Part shown: positions 36,979 through 46,122 of the stretch, one piece after another
Layout: every line of letters begins with the position of its first letter
Position numbering within the stretch: the stretch's first letter is position 1
Origin: Afipia sp. GAS231
GTDB lineage: Bacteria > Pseudomonadota > Alphaproteobacteria > Rhizobiales > Xanthobacteraceae
Length of the DNA: 64,000 bases
Direction of reading: 5' to 3'
Assembly: GCF_900103365.1 (NCBI RefSeq)
Contig: NZ_LT629703.1
Coordinates: forward strand, 6,186,501 to 6,250,500
The notes under the pieces: model-generated
The model's input: only the letters and a program-made list of their open reading frames with translations
Database searches by the model: none
What the model was told of the DNA's origin: nothing
Position numbers and translations under genes: made by a program

Positions 36979-37899
36979 CTACGCTGCCTTCTTCGCCGCC
37001 CCATGTGCGTGATCGGCAATCGCGCCGATGATCTGCGGCCACATCGGGATCGGCAGCGCGTGGCCCATGCCTTCGATCATCAGCAGTTTCGCGCCGGGGA
37101 TCGAGGCGGCGGTATCCTTGCCGCCTTCGGGACGCACCAGCGGATCGACGGTGCCGTGAATGACCAGCGTCAGCGCCGTCACCGAACGCAGCCGTTCCTT
37201 GCGGCTGCCGGAGGCGAGCACCGCCCGCAACTGCCGGCCGACGCCGGCCGGGTTGAGGCCGCGCTCGAAGGTGCGCGCGGCGCGCGCGGGATCGAGCGCC
37301 TCGTCTTCAGGGAACGAGCCGACCCGCAGCACTTTCCAGGTCTTGGCGAAGCGTTCGAAATATTCCTCCTTGGTGGCGGGCGGCGGCGCCATCAGCATGG
37401 CGGCGGCCTCCCGCGTCGGCGGCGGAATCTTCGGGTTACCCGTGGTCGACATGATCGAGGTCAGCGAGCGCACCCGCTGCGGAAACGAGATCGCGACTTC
37501 CTGGGCGATCATGCCGCCCATCGATGCGCCGACCAGGTGCGCCGTCTTGATGCCGAGCACATCCATCAGGCCGACGGTGTCCTTGGCCATGTCGATCAGC
37601 CGGTAGGGGGCGGCGACCGGGATTTTCAGGAACCGCAGCTTGAGCAGTTCGACCGGGCTCAGGCGCTTGCCGCCGCTCATTCTGGAAGACTTGCCGATGT
37701 CGCGGTTATCGAAACGGATGACGCGAAAGCCGCGCGCGGCGAGCTGGCGGCAGAACTCGTCGTCCCAATGGATCATCTGGGCGCCGAGCCCCATGATCAG
37801 CAGCAGCGGTTCCGCGGCCGGATCGCCGAAAATCTCGTAGCAGAGGTCGATGCCATTGGCGCGGGCGATTTGCGGCGGTTGATGGGCGAGCGCGTTCAC
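36979..37899 (-). CDS. Alpha/beta hydrolase
   Basis: A 306-residue alpha/beta hydrolase read from a GTG start at 37899. The oxyanion loop is LLLIMGLGAQMIHW, the nucleophile elbow is VGASMGG, and the catalytic His lies in MGHALPIP. It resembles the esterase or epoxide-hydrolase-like subgroup often seen next to PHA genes. The N-terminal ALAHQPPQIARANGIDLCYE shows no signal peptide. Convergent with the methyltransferase-fold gene. Substrate not determined. Confidence 0.82.
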   Translation of the reverse strand: MNALAHQPPQIARANGIDLCYEIFGDPAAEPLLLIMGLGAQMIHWDDEFCRQLAARGFRVIRFDNRDIGKSSRMSGGKRLSPVELLKLRFLKIPVAAPYRLIDMAKDTVGLMDVLGIKTAHLVGASMGGMIAQEVAISFPQRVRSLTSIMSTTGNPKIPPPTREAAAMLMAPPPATKEEYFERFAKTWKVLRVGSFPEDEALDPARAARTFERGLNPAGVGRQLRAVLASGSRKERLRSVTALTLVIHGTVDPLVRPEGGKDTAASIPGAKLLMIEGMGHALPIPMWPQIIGAIADHAHGAAKKAA

Positions 37900-38070
37900 G
37901 TGCGTTGATCCCTCGGGTGGTACCGTGATGAGGGACCTTGTATGGCACGGTTTCCCGCACTGCAGAAGGCTTTGTCATGCTCCCGGTTGACCGAACAGCC
38001 GCAACGGTGTGGTATGGCATGATAATAGTCGAGGCGTGGCAAAGCGCTCGTAGTCACATGGAGGGCGCCA

Positions 38071-38451
38071 ATGGCCGACAAGGGCAACGATCCTGCCGTG
38101 ATCTGGCAGACCATGATCGGGGAGATGGAAAAGGGGTTCAACTCCTTCGCCAATCAGGCGATGGCGTCGCCCGAGTTTTCCAGGGTGATGAATCAGGTCG
38201 GCGGCGTCTCGGCTGGCGCGCAGAAGCAGCTTGGCGAACTGATGGAGAAATATCTCCTCGCCATGAACTTGCCGAGCCGGGCCCAGATGGTCGGCATGGC
38301 CGAACGCATCCAGTCGATCGAAGGCCAGCTCAACGAGATCAAGGCGCTGCTGCAGCAGGTACACCATAATTCGCTGGCGCCCGAAGGCGGCTACGGTGCG
38401 TCCCGGCCGCCGCGCACCAAACGTCCACCGTCGGAGGGAGAGCAAAAATGA
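38071..38451 (+). CDS. Short PhaE-like subunit of a class III-type PHA synthase
   Basis: A 126-residue helical protein ending with a proline-rich tail. Its core (NLPSRAQMVGMAERIQSIEG) matches the conserved C-terminal part of PhaE, the accessory subunit of class III polyhydroxyalkanoate synthases. PhaE is usually around 350 residues, so about two thirds is absent here. It overlaps phaC by 4 nt (ATGA), strong evidence of a coupled complex. The name is inferred from that partnership. Confidence 0.75.
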   Translation: MADKGNDPAVIWQTMIGEMEKGFNSFANQAMASPEFSRVMNQVGGVSAGAQKQLGELMEKYLLAMNLPSRAQMVGMAERIQSIEGQLNEIKALLQQVHHNSLAPEGGYGASRPPRTKRPPSEGEQK

Positions 38452-39530
38452 ACGCTCCCGCAGGCCTCGATCTGGCGTCGATCCCGGAACGGATCCAGTC
38501 CGAAGTGCAGCGCGCGATCCAGCGCAGCATCAAGGGCGTCGAATATATTGCGTCGTCGGGCCCGGTGCTCGGCTCGACGCCAAAGGATATCCTGGCCGTT
38601 CGCGGCACCATGAATCTCTACCACTACCGCCCGATGGCGGACGAAATCTACCGCGTGCCGATCCTGATCGTGATGGCGACCACCAACCGCGGCTACATTC
38701 TCGACATGGTGCCCGGCCAGAGCTTCGTCGAATTTCTCTTAAAGCGCGGCTACGACGTCTATATGCTGGACTGGACCGCGCCGAAGCCCGAGGAAAAAAG
38801 TCTGGGGATGGAGGACTACGTCCTCGATTTCATTCCGGACTGCATCCGCCGCGTGCAGCAGGATTCCGGCGAGCAGGATGTCAGCGTGATCGGCTATTGC
38901 TTCGGCGGCGTGCTGTCGCTGCTGTACGGCTCGATCTTCCACGATGGGCCGATGAAGAACCTGATCTGCTTCACCACGCCGATCGATTTCCGCGAGATGA
39001 AGCTGTTCTCGAATTTCGCGGACCGGCGCTATTTCGACGTCGACAGACTGGTGGACAGCGTTGGCAACGTGCCGGGCGACATGATCATGACGTCGTTCGA
39101 CATGCTGCGACCGGCGTCGCGCGCCGCAAGCCAGGTGCATTTGTGGGAAAACATCTGGAACGACGAGTATGTCAAAGGCTACCGGATGATGGATCGCTGG
39201 GGCTCGGACACCTTGCCGCTCGCCGGCGAATACTTCCGCACCATCACCAAGGATCTGATGTGGGACAACAAGCTGTTCAACGACACCATGTCGGTCGGCG
39301 GGCGCGCCGCTGACATTTCAAAGATCAAGGTGCCGATCCTCCATGCGGTCGCCGAGCACGATCACATCGTGCCGTATGAGGCGGCCAAGCATCTGATCAC
39401 CAAGGTCGGCTCGTCCGACAAGGAAGAAGTGATGCTCAAGGGCGGTCACGTCAGCCTCGTCGCCGGGCCCAACGCCATCAAGCGGCTGTGGCCCAAACTG
39501 GACAACTGGTTAGGTAAGAGATCGACATGA
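38448..39530 (+). CDS. phaC: Poly(3-hydroxyalkanoate) synthase, class III PhaC-like
   Basis: A 360-residue synthase, the length of class III PhaC. The lipase-like box GYCFGG has nucleophile Cys151, and the catalytic Asp305 (AEHDHIVP) and His334 (GGHVS) correspond to Cys149/Asp302/His331 of Allochromatium vinosum PhaC (as recalled). It would polymerise hydroxyacyl-CoA into storage polymer with the small PhaE-like protein encoded just upstream. It is followed by a GNAT gene with a 4-nt overlap. Confidence 0.9.
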   Translation: MNAPAGLDLASIPERIQSEVQRAIQRSIKGVEYIASSGPVLGSTPKDILAVRGTMNLYHYRPMADEIYRVPILIVMATTNRGYILDMVPGQSFVEFLLKRGYDVYMLDWTAPKPEEKSLGMEDYVLDFIPDCIRRVQQDSGEQDVSVIGYCFGGVLSLLYGSIFHDGPMKNLICFTTPIDFREMKLFSNFADRRYFDVDRLVDSVGNVPGDMIMTSFDMLRPASRAASQVHLWENIWNDEYVKGYRMMDRWGSDTLPLAGEYFRTITKDLMWDNKLFNDTMSVGGRAADISKIKVPILHAVAEHDHIVPYEAAKHLITKVGSSDKEEVMLKGGHVSLVAGPNAIKRLWPKLDNWLGKRST

Positions 39531-40120
39531 GTGAAACACGTTCCTATCCGCGCCACGTCAAGACCGACGCCGGCGACATTGAATTCCGCCTGATGTCGCG
39601 CAGCGACGAAGCGGCGGTGCTGGCCTTCGCGCAGAAACTGCCGACCCATGATCTGCTGTTCCTGCCGCGCAATATCAGCCAGCCGAAGGTGTTGTCGGCC
39701 TGGGTCAACGAGATCGAGCGCGGCGCCATCACCAGTCTGCTGGCGCTGAAGGCCGGGACGGTGGTCGGCTGCGGCACGCTGGTCTGCGATCCCTATTCCT
39801 GGTCGCCCCATGTTGGGGGCTTGCGGATGGTGGTGTCGAAGGACGTCCGCGGGCAGGGCGTCGGCCGCGCTTTGTCGCAGGAGACCTTTGCCCTGGCGCT
39901 CGGCTCGGGCCTGGAAAGGCTCACCGTGCAGATGACGGTCGACCAGCAGGCGGCGATCGCGCTGTTCGAGAGCCTCGGCTTCAAGGCCGAAGCGCTGTTG
40001 CGGGATCATGTTCGGGACGTCGACGGCAAGAAGCACGACATCGTCGTGCTCGGGCACAATGTGGCGCAGGTCCGGGCCCAGATGGAAGCTTATGGGTTGC
40101 CGGGAGCGGTCCAGCACTGA
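39527..40120 (+). CDS. GNAT-family acetyltransferase
   Basis: A 197-residue GCN5-related N-acetyltransferase. The acetyl-CoA pyrophosphate loop is present as VSKDVRGQGVGRALSQET, and ALFESLGFKAEALLRDHV is the usual C-terminal element. Its start overlaps the phaC stop by 4 nt, so it is co-expressed with the synthase. Substrate unknown; it may be a protein or small-molecule acetylase. Confidence 0.88.
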   Translation: MSETRSYPRHVKTDAGDIEFRLMSRSDEAAVLAFAQKLPTHDLLFLPRNISQPKVLSAWVNEIERGAITSLLALKAGTVVGCGTLVCDPYSWSPHVGGLRMVVSKDVRGQGVGRALSQETFALALGSGLERLTVQMTVDQQAAIALFESLGFKAEALLRDHVRDVDGKKHDIVVLGHNVAQVRAQMEAYGLPGAVQH

Positions 40121-40434
40121 CCTTCGTATCTTGACGCGTTTTCTTCACGCGAACCGGGGGCCACTTCGCTCGAAAACGCTATAGTTGCCCCAATCCAAAA
40201 TCGCGAAAACAACCCCATGCACCGTAGCAGGGTTGTGCCTGGCATTAGCCTAAAGTGGAACTTTCGCCGGTTCGCTGGGCAGCCCGCCCAATAATCCATC
40301 TTATCACGGATTCGTGATATCGCGGTGCAACATTGATATTGCGCCGCACCATTAACTATGGCACAACGATCTCGCCCCGGGCCACACCGGACGGGGTGAG
40401 CCCATAGCTCAAACCTGAGGATGGAGAGACCCCC
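40121..40434 (+). other. Intergenic region upstream of the phasin gene
   Basis: This 314-bp gap contains no credible gene. At 40136-40180 is a palindromic element (GCGTTTTCTTCACGCG...CGCTCGAAAACGC). At 40324-40350 there are GGTGC...GCACC arms around TTGATA (a possible -35 at 40333-40338) and TGCGCC/GCACC segments reminiscent of PHA-regulator (PhaR) sites. The region probably holds the phasin promoter; the exact start is not resolved. Confidence 0.4.
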
Positions 40435-40911
40435 ATGACCACCGAAACCAATTCCGTGCTGAACACCGTCAAGGAAGCCTTCGCGCCCGTCACCGAGGCG
40501 TTCACCAAGCTCCAGAACCTGGAAGTTCCGGAAGCTGCCCGTGAGTTCGTGAAGAAGCAGGCCGAGACCGCCAAGGTTCGCGCCGCCGACTTCCACGCCG
40601 GTTCCGAGAAGGTGACCGCCGCGATCGAAACCGCTGCTGCCGGTTCGGTCTCCGAAGTCGCCAAGATCAGCCGCAACATCCAGCAGGCGCTCTATCAGGA
40701 CGCGGAAGCGTTCTTCGCCGGCATCGACAAGCTCGCTTCGGCCAAGTCGCTGAGCGAAGCCGCCCAGATCCAGTCGGACCTGGTCCGTGCACGTGGCGAA
40801 GTTCTCGTCTCGCGCGCCAAGGCCTCGACCGAGTATCTCGGCAAGCTCGTCGCCGACAGTGCCAAGACCGCTCAGGACAACTTCTCGAAGGTCTACACCA
40901 AGACCGCCTGA
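40435..40911 (+). CDS. Phasin (PHA granule-associated protein)
   Basis: A 158-residue mostly helical, alanine-rich amphipathic protein of the phasin_2 type, with FTKLQNLEVPEAAREFVKKQ near the N-terminus and no signal peptide. Phasins coat the polymer granule and influence its size and number. It lies 2 kb from phaC and has its own promoter region and a perfect terminator, consistent with strong expression. Confidence 0.9.
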   Translation: MTTETNSVLNTVKEAFAPVTEAFTKLQNLEVPEAAREFVKKQAETAKVRAADFHAGSEKVTAAIETAAAGSVSEVAKISRNIQQALYQDAEAFFAGIDKLASAKSLSEAAQIQSDLVRARGEVLVSRAKASTEYLGKLVADSAKTAQDNFSKVYTKTA

Positions 40912-40940
40912 TCGCGATCAGCCTGACAACTGCCGTTTTG

Positions 40941-40969
40941 GAAGGCCCGCTTAGGCGGGCCTTCTTTTT
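40941..40969 (+). terminator. Terminator of the phasin gene
   Basis: A perfect 10-bp stem, GAAGGCCCGC / GCGGGCCTTC, around a TTAG loop is followed by TTTTTG. It lies 29 nt after the phasin stop. Confidence 0.92.
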
Positions 40970-41003
40970 GTCCGGCGTCTCCATAGATCATCATTGCATC
41001 CTC

Positions 41004-41085
41004 CGTCATTGCGAGGAGCGTAGCGACGAAGCAATCCATCTTGCCACGCGGCGAAATGGATTGCTTCGCTTCGCTCGCAATGACG
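41004..41085. repeat. Dispersed palindromic repeat, family A, copy 2
   Basis: CGTCATTGCGAGGAGC...GCTCGCAATGACG arms, oriented like copy 1. It follows the phasin terminator and precedes the DUF445 gene. Confidence 0.9.
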
Positions 41086-41132
41086 ACAACTGGTAGGCTG
41101 CAGGCAGTGGCAAACTTCCCCCGAAAGCCGTC

Positions 41133-42419
41133 ATGACCGTTCCCGCCACCTTCGCGATCGACTCTCCCGGCGACGCCGCCCGCGCCGCCGAGTTGCGGCG
41201 CGTGAAGTTGCTGGCGACGCTGGTGCTGGCGGCGACGTTTGCGCTGTTCCTGGCGGCCAAGGCGTTGCAGCCGATGCATCCCGCCTTCGGCTTCGTCGCG
41301 GCGTTCTGTGAAGCCGCCACCATCGGCGGCCTCGCCGACTGGTATGCCGTCGTGGCCCTGTTTCGCAGGCCTTTGGGGCTGCCGATCCCGCACACCGCGA
41401 TCATCCAGGGTAACCAGCACCGCATCGCCGACAAGCTCGGCGAATTCATCGAACAGCATTTTCTGGAAGCGACTCCCGTCGAGGCCAAACTGCGCCAGAT
41501 CGATTTCGGTTCGTTCATTGCCGACTGGCTGCGCGACCGCAAGCGCAGCGAGGATCTGGCGCGCTTCGCCTTGCGGCTGCTGCCCGAAGCGGTCGCGGCC
41601 ACGGAAAATTCAGGCCTGATGACCTTCGTCAGCCGCCGTATCACCTCGCAACTGATGTCGATCGACCTCGCGCCGCTCGCCGCCGGAACGCTGCGCGCCT
41701 TTGTGAAGGAGGGCCGTCATCAGGGCCTGCTCGATGACATCCTGCGCGGTGTGCATGCGTCGCTGACGCAGCCCGACACCATGGCGATGATCCGCGAGAA
41801 GGTCCGCGACGAGTTGCCGACGCTGCTGAAACTCTATCGCGCCGACAGGTTTCTCGTGAACAAGATCGTGGCGTCGGCCTCAGCCTTCTTCGAGGAAGTC
41901 CGCAACGATCCTTCACACCCGTTTCGCGGCGAGTTCGATCGCATGGTGCTGACCTTCGTCGACCGCCTCGGCACTGATCCAAGCTATGCCGATCGCATCG
42001 ACGGCCTGAAGCGCGATCTTCTGGCGCGGCCGGAGCTGACCGATCTCGCGCGCCACATCTGGGCCAACGCGCGTTCGTTCTTCGAGCGCAGCGCCTCGGG
42101 CGAGACGCAGGTGCTGCAGCAGCATCTGGTGCGCATGTTCATGGCGGCCGGCGAAGCGCTGGCCGGCGACGCCGAAATGCGCGCCGAGATCAACCAGGGT
42201 CTTGTGGCCGTGCTGCGAACCGTGGTCGCCGAACAGAAGAGCGGCGTTTCCACCTTCATCTCGGATCAGGTGAAGTCCTGGGACATGGGACAACTGATCG
42301 CGCTGATCGAAATCAATATCGGCCGCGACCTGCAATACATCCGCTTCAACGGTTCGCTGATCGGCGGGCTTGCAGGGCTGGCGCTGTACACGCTCGAATA
42401 TCTGTTGCGGCTGCTGTGA
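41133..42419 (+). CDS. DUF445-family membrane protein
   Basis: A 428-residue protein of the DUF445 family. An N-terminal hydrophobic helix (KLLATLVLAATFALFLAAKA), a second near GFVAAFCEAATIGGLADWYA, a long helical middle part and a C-terminal membrane helix (LIGGLAGLALYTLEYLLRLL) make a double-anchored inner-membrane topology. The family is widespread but its role is unknown. It stands alone between palindromic repeats and a hydrolase gene. Confidence 0.85.
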   Translation: MTVPATFAIDSPGDAARAAELRRVKLLATLVLAATFALFLAAKALQPMHPAFGFVAAFCEAATIGGLADWYAVVALFRRPLGLPIPHTAIIQGNQHRIADKLGEFIEQHFLEATPVEAKLRQIDFGSFIADWLRDRKRSEDLARFALRLLPEAVAATENSGLMTFVSRRITSQLMSIDLAPLAAGTLRAFVKEGRHQGLLDDILRGVHASLTQPDTMAMIREKVRDELPTLLKLYRADRFLVNKIVASASAFFEEVRNDPSHPFRGEFDRMVLTFVDRLGTDPSYADRIDGLKRDLLARPELTDLARHIWANARSFFERSASGETQVLQQHLVRMFMAAGEALAGDAEMRAEINQGLVAVLRTVVAEQKSGVSTFISDQVKSWDMGQLIALIEINIGRDLQYIRFNGSLIGGLAGLALYTLEYLLRLL

Positions 42420-42606
42420 CTAATTCATCACGACAAGCGTCTTAAGTGTGGAGGTCCGTATTGCGTCGGCTTGCAACGGGAACTGCTGTTCCCTAGCTTT
42501 TACAAAGACTTTGTTGCAGTGCGGAACGATTCTGAAGGATTTTCGTCTTCCCATGGTCAAATAGCCGGCTGCCGAAACGCAAGGGGCCGGCGCGAGAGGA
42601 GCTAAG

Positions 42607-43377
42607 ATGACTGCGACTGCCCAGGCTTTGAGTCCTCCGTCCAGAACGCTGATGTTTCTGGAAGGGCGCGCCTTTTCCGAATTGGGCGCCTTTCTCGGCG
42701 CATTGCCGCTGCTGAGCCTTGCGCCGAAAGGCGACGGTCACCCGGTATTGGTATTGCCCGGCCTCGTGGCGTCCGACGCCTCGACGCGTCCGCTGCGCAG
42801 CTTCCTGAAGAGCCGCGGCTATGCCGTCAGCGGCTGGCGCCAGGGCCGCAATCTCGGACTGCGCCAAGGCGTGCAGAATGCGATGGTCGATCTCGTGCAG
42901 GAATTGAACGACACCCACGGCCGCAAGGTCTCGCTGGTCGGCTGGAGCCTCGGTGGTCTCTACGCGCGCCAGCTCGCCAAGATGATGCCGGATCGGGTGC
43001 GCTCCGTGATCACGCTCGGCAGCCCGTTTGCCTCCGGTCCGAAGGCGACCAACGCCTGGCGCGTCTATGAGATGGCGAGCGGCCGCCGCGCCGACGAAGA
43101 GGATGCGCGGTTCGGCGGAGCGCTGTCGGCGACCCCGCCGGTGCCGACCACCGCAATCTTCAGCCGCACCGACGGTGTTTGCGCCTGGCAGGGCTGCATG
43201 GAGCAGACCTCCGCGACCTCGGAGAGCATCGAAATCGAAAGCAGCCATTGCGGCATGGGCCATCACCCGGCCGCGGTCTATGCGGTCGCTGATCGTCTGG
43301 CGCAGGCCGAAGGCGAGTGGTCGCCGTTCGACCGCTCCGGCTGGCGCAGCCTGGTGTATCCGAACCCGCATCGCTGA
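42607..43377 (+). CDS. Alpha/beta hydrolase (lipase-like), paralogue 2
   Basis: A 256-residue alpha/beta hydrolase with nucleophile elbow GWSLGG and oxyanion segment VLVLPGLVASD. It is a close paralogue of the protein at 29334, with matching GDGHPVL, GRKVS, RSVITLGSPF and Asp-containing SRTDGV blocks. The likely His lies in SSHCGMGHHP. Its substrate is unknown. The GAGGAG ribosome site upstream is clear. Confidence 0.82.
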   Translation: MTATAQALSPPSRTLMFLEGRAFSELGAFLGALPLLSLAPKGDGHPVLVLPGLVASDASTRPLRSFLKSRGYAVSGWRQGRNLGLRQGVQNAMVDLVQELNDTHGRKVSLVGWSLGGLYARQLAKMMPDRVRSVITLGSPFASGPKATNAWRVYEMASGRRADEEDARFGGALSATPPVPTTAIFSRTDGVCAWQGCMEQTSATSESIEIESSHCGMGHHPAAVYAVADRLAQAEGEWSPFDRSGWRSLVYPNPHR

Positions 43378-43394
43378 TTGAGTTTTGGTTTGCT

Positions 43395-43580
43395 TCGCCT
43401 CTCCCGCTTGCGGGGAGCGTAGGCCGCCTTCGGCGGCCGTTCTTGAACAAGAACGCCGAAGCGGAGCTTCGGCTATCGCGCTCGAAGAGCGCGGCGGGTG
43501 GGGGCTCTCTCAACGCAGAGAATCCCGACGTGGAAGCACCCCCACCCCAACCCTTCCCCGCAAGCGGGAGAGGGAGAAGT
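43395..43580. repeat. Palindromic intergenic repeat region
   Basis: The gap before paaX carries CCTCTCCCGCTTGCGGGGAG near its left end and CCGCAAGCGGGAGAGGG near its right end, with smaller hairpins (GGCCGCCTTCGGCGGCC) between. It probably forms one large stem and carries no gene. Confidence 0.7.
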
Positions 43581-43625
43581 AAGCGCCATTGTCGCGCATC
43601 CAAAAAACGCGGTATGCGTTGACGC

Positions 43626-44489
43626 ATGGCGCAGCCGCTTGCCCGCATTATCGAACAGCTGAAGCGCGAACCGTCGCGCACCGGCTCCATTGTCATCACC
43701 GTGTTTGGTGACGCCATCGTGCCGCGCGGCGGTTCGGTCTGGCTCGGCACGCTGCTGGAATTTTTTGAGCAACTCGACATCGACGCCAGCGTGGTGCGCA
43801 CCGCGATGTCGCGGCTTGCCGCCGACGGCTGGTTCGAGCGCAACAAGGTCGGCCGCAACAGCTTTTATCGGCTGGTGCAGAGCGGCCGGCAGACCTTCGA
43901 TATCGCGACCAGACATATTTATGGCCCGCCGGCCTCCGACTGGACCGGACGGTTCGAACTGCTGCTGATCGGCAATGGCGGCGACCGCGATGTTTCGCGC
44001 GAGGCGCTGAAGAACGCCGGCTTCGGCAGCCCGCTGCCGGGCGTCTGGGTCGCGCCGTCGGGCGTGCCGGTGCCCGAGGAAGCAGCCGGCGCCATTCGTC
44101 TCGAAGTTTCCGCCGAGGACGATTCCGGACGGCGTCTGCTCAGCGAAAGCTGGCCGCTCGATCGCACCGCCGACGCCTATCAAAAATTCATGAAAACCTT
44201 CGAGCCGTTGCGCGGCTGGATCGCCCGTGGCGAGCGGCTGGCGGACGCCGATGCCTTCACCGCGCGGATCCTGCTGATCCACCATTACCGCCGGGTGGTG
44301 CTGCGCGACCCGCTATTGCCGACCGCGCTATTGCCAAAGGTCTGGCCGGGCAGGGCAGCGCGAACGCTGTGCGGCGAGATCTATCGCGCGCTGCTTCCCG
44401 CGTCCGAACAATGGCTTGACCGCCACGCCACCAACGAGAATGGGCCGTTGCCGAAGGCGGGGGCGGAACTGGCCCGGCGGTTCGGGTAG
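43626..44489 (+). CDS. paaX: PaaX-type phenylacetyl-CoA-responsive repressor
   Basis: A 287-residue PaaX family regulator, normal length. The N-terminal segment PSRTGSIVITVFGDAIVPRG and the winged-helix block VRTAMSRLAADGWFERNKVG match PaaX. The family represses paa genes until phenylacetyl-CoA binds. It is encoded just before paaA in the same orientation. Confidence 0.9.
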   Translation: MAQPLARIIEQLKREPSRTGSIVITVFGDAIVPRGGSVWLGTLLEFFEQLDIDASVVRTAMSRLAADGWFERNKVGRNSFYRLVQSGRQTFDIATRHIYGPPASDWTGRFELLLIGNGGDRDVSREALKNAGFGSPLPGVWVAPSGVPVPEEAAGAIRLEVSAEDDSGRRLLSESWPLDRTADAYQKFMKTFEPLRGWIARGERLADADAFTARILLIHHYRRVVLRDPLLPTALLPKVWPGRAARTLCGEIYRALLPASEQWLDRHATNENGPLPKAGAELARRFG

Positions 44490-44516
44490 CTCTCCCCGTC
44501 TTTTGGCTAGATCCTC

Positions 44517-44597
44517 CGTCATTGCGAGGAGCGGAGCGACGAAGCAATCCAGAGCCAGAAAGGAAGACTGGATTGCTTCGCTTCGCTCGCAATGACG
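44517..44597. repeat. Dispersed palindromic repeat, family A, copy 3
   Basis: The family A element, with the same outer CGTCATTGCGAGGAGC / GCTCGCAATGACG arms, between paaX and the paaA promoter. Confidence 0.9.
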
Positions 44598-44631
44598 GGG
44601 CAGGCGGGGCAGGCGGAACCCAGATCGCTAA

Positions 44632-44676
44632 TATGTTACAAAAATAACTTGCAAGAAGAATTTTTTGTTATATGTT
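44632..44676 (+). promoter_or_regulatory. Probable paaA promoter and PaaX operator region
   Basis: A short A/T-rich segment in otherwise GC-rich DNA holds a direct repeat TATGTT (44632 and 44671). It also has a plausible promoter TTGCAA (44649-44654), 16-nt spacer, TATGTT (44671-44676), and an imperfect TAAC/GTTA symmetry. A PaaX site is expected here, but I cannot assign its exact bases. Confidence 0.45.
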
Positions 44677-44717
44677 GATCTCCAACAAAGACAGGCAGGA
44701 ATACTGAGGAGGTCGGC

Positions 44718-45710
44718 ATGTACACGCAGGCGCTCAATTCATCCGACGGCGAAGACCGCCACATCGAGGACGCTGCGCGAGCCGCGCCATTTCAGGCGCG
44801 CATCGATGCCGACGAGCGCATCGAACCCAACGACTGGATGCCGGCCGCCTACCGCAAGACACTGACGCGGCAGATTTCCCAGCACGCCCATTCTGAAATC
44901 GTCGGCATGCTTCCCGAAGGCAACTGGATCACCCGCGCGCCGTCGCTGCGCCGCAAGGCCGCACTGCTGGCCAAGGTGCAGGACGAATGCGGCCACGGTC
45001 TCTATCTCTATGCCGCGGCCGAGACGCTCGGCACTTCGCGCGAAGAGCTGGTCGACCTGATGCTGGCGGGGAAGGCGAAATATTCCTCGATCTTTAATTA
45101 CCCGACACTGACCTGGGCCGACATCGGCGCGATCGGCTGGCTGGTCGATGGCGCGGCGATCATGAACCAGATCCCGCTGTGCCGTTGTTCCTACGGTCCC
45201 TATGCGCGCGCGATGATCCGGGTCTGCAAGGAAGAATCCTTCCACCAGCGCCAGGGCTTTGAGATCATGGTGACGCTGTGCCGCGGCAGCGAAGACCAGA
45301 AGGCGATGGCGCAGAACGCGCTCGACCGCTGGTGGTGGCCGGTGCTGATGATGTTCGGTCCGCCCGACCAGGCCAGCCAGCACAGCGACACCTCGACCAA
45401 ATGGAAGATCAAGCGCTTCTCCAATGACGAGCTGCGGCAGAAATTCGTCGACGCCACCGTGCCGCAGGCCCAGTTCCTCGGGCTGACCATTCCCGATCCC
45501 GGCATGAAGCAGAACGAAGCCGGCAACTGGGAATACAGCGCGATCGACTGGAGCGAGTTCAACGCGGTGCTGGCGGGCAACGGCCCCTGCAACCGCGATC
45601 GCCTCGCAGCAAGGCGCAAGGCGCACGAGGAAGGCGCCTGGGTGCGTGAGGCCGCCATGGCCCATGCCGAGAAACGCAGGCAGCGCTCTGCCTTGCAAGC
45701 CGCCGAGTAG
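44718..45710 (+). CDS. paaA: Phenylacetyl-CoA epoxidase catalytic subunit PaaA
   Basis: The diiron catalytic subunit of the 1,2-phenylacetyl-CoA epoxidase complex, 330 residues. The ligand regions [20 protein letters not shown] and [15 protein letters not shown], each with a Glu-x-x-His pair, are those of the family. It is followed by paaB after 10 nt. A GAGGAGG ribosome site precedes the ATG. Confidence 0.95.
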   Translation: MYTQALNSSDGEDRHIEDAARAAPFQARIDADERIEPNDWMPAAYRKTLTRQISQHAHSEIVGMLPEGNWITRAPSLRRKAALLAKVQDECGHGLYLYAAAETLGTSREELVDLMLAGKAKYSSIFNYPTLTWADIGAIGWLVDGAAIMNQIPLCRCSYGPYARAMIRVCKEESFHQRQGFEIMVTLCRGSEDQKAMAQNALDRWWWPVLMMFGPPDQASQHSDTSTKWKIKRFSNDELRQKFVDATVPQAQFLGLTIPDPGMKQNEAGNWEYSAIDWSEFNAVLAGNGPCNRDRLAARRKAHEEGAWVREAAMAHAEKRRQRSALQAAE

Positions 45711-45720
45711 GGAGATCACC

Positions 45721-46008
45721 ATGGCCACGCCGAATATTCCGCTCTGGGAAGTCTTCATCCGCAGCCGCAACGGGCTGGCGCACAAGCATGTCGGCTCGCT
45801 GCACGCCACCGACACCACGCTGGCGCTGCAGGCCGCGCGCGACATCTACACCCGCCGTGGCGAGGGCCTCTCGATCTGGGTGGTGCCGTCGAACGCCATC
45901 ACGGCATCCGATCCGTCGGAGAAGGGTATGATGTTCGAACCGGCGGAATCCAAGATCTACCGGCATCCGACGTTTTACGACGTGCCGGATGAAGTCGGAC
46001 ATATGTAA
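45721..46008 (+). CDS. paaB: Phenylacetyl-CoA epoxidase subunit PaaB
   Basis: A 95-residue PaaB from the ATG at 45721, with a GGGAG ribosome site; the longer frame from 45646 overlaps paaA and is not used. It starts PNIPLWEVFIRSRNGLAHKH, typical of the family. PaaB has a structural role in the epoxidase complex. Confidence 0.94.
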   Translation: MATPNIPLWEVFIRSRNGLAHKHVGSLHATDTTLALQAARDIYTRRGEGLSIWVVPSNAITASDPSEKGMMFEPAESKIYRHPTFYDVPDEVGHM

Positions 46009-46015
46009 TGTTTTC

Positions 46016-46100
46016 CGTCATTGCGAGGAGCGAAGCGACGAAGCAATCCAGCTCTTCACGCAAAGAAAGACTGGATTGCTTCGCTCCGCTCGCAATGACG
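46016..46100. repeat. Dispersed palindromic repeat, family A, copy 4
   Basis: The family A element lies inside the operon, between paaB and paaC. In mRNA it would form a long hairpin between the two cistrons. Confidence 0.9.
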
Positions 46101-46122
46101 GTTGAGAGACAGGGTTTCTAAA

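Noticed and set aside
37987..38026. Promoter TTGACC with TATGGC or GATAAT before the PhaE-like gene
   Set aside because: The spacers (20 and 28 nt) are outside the usual 16-18 range.
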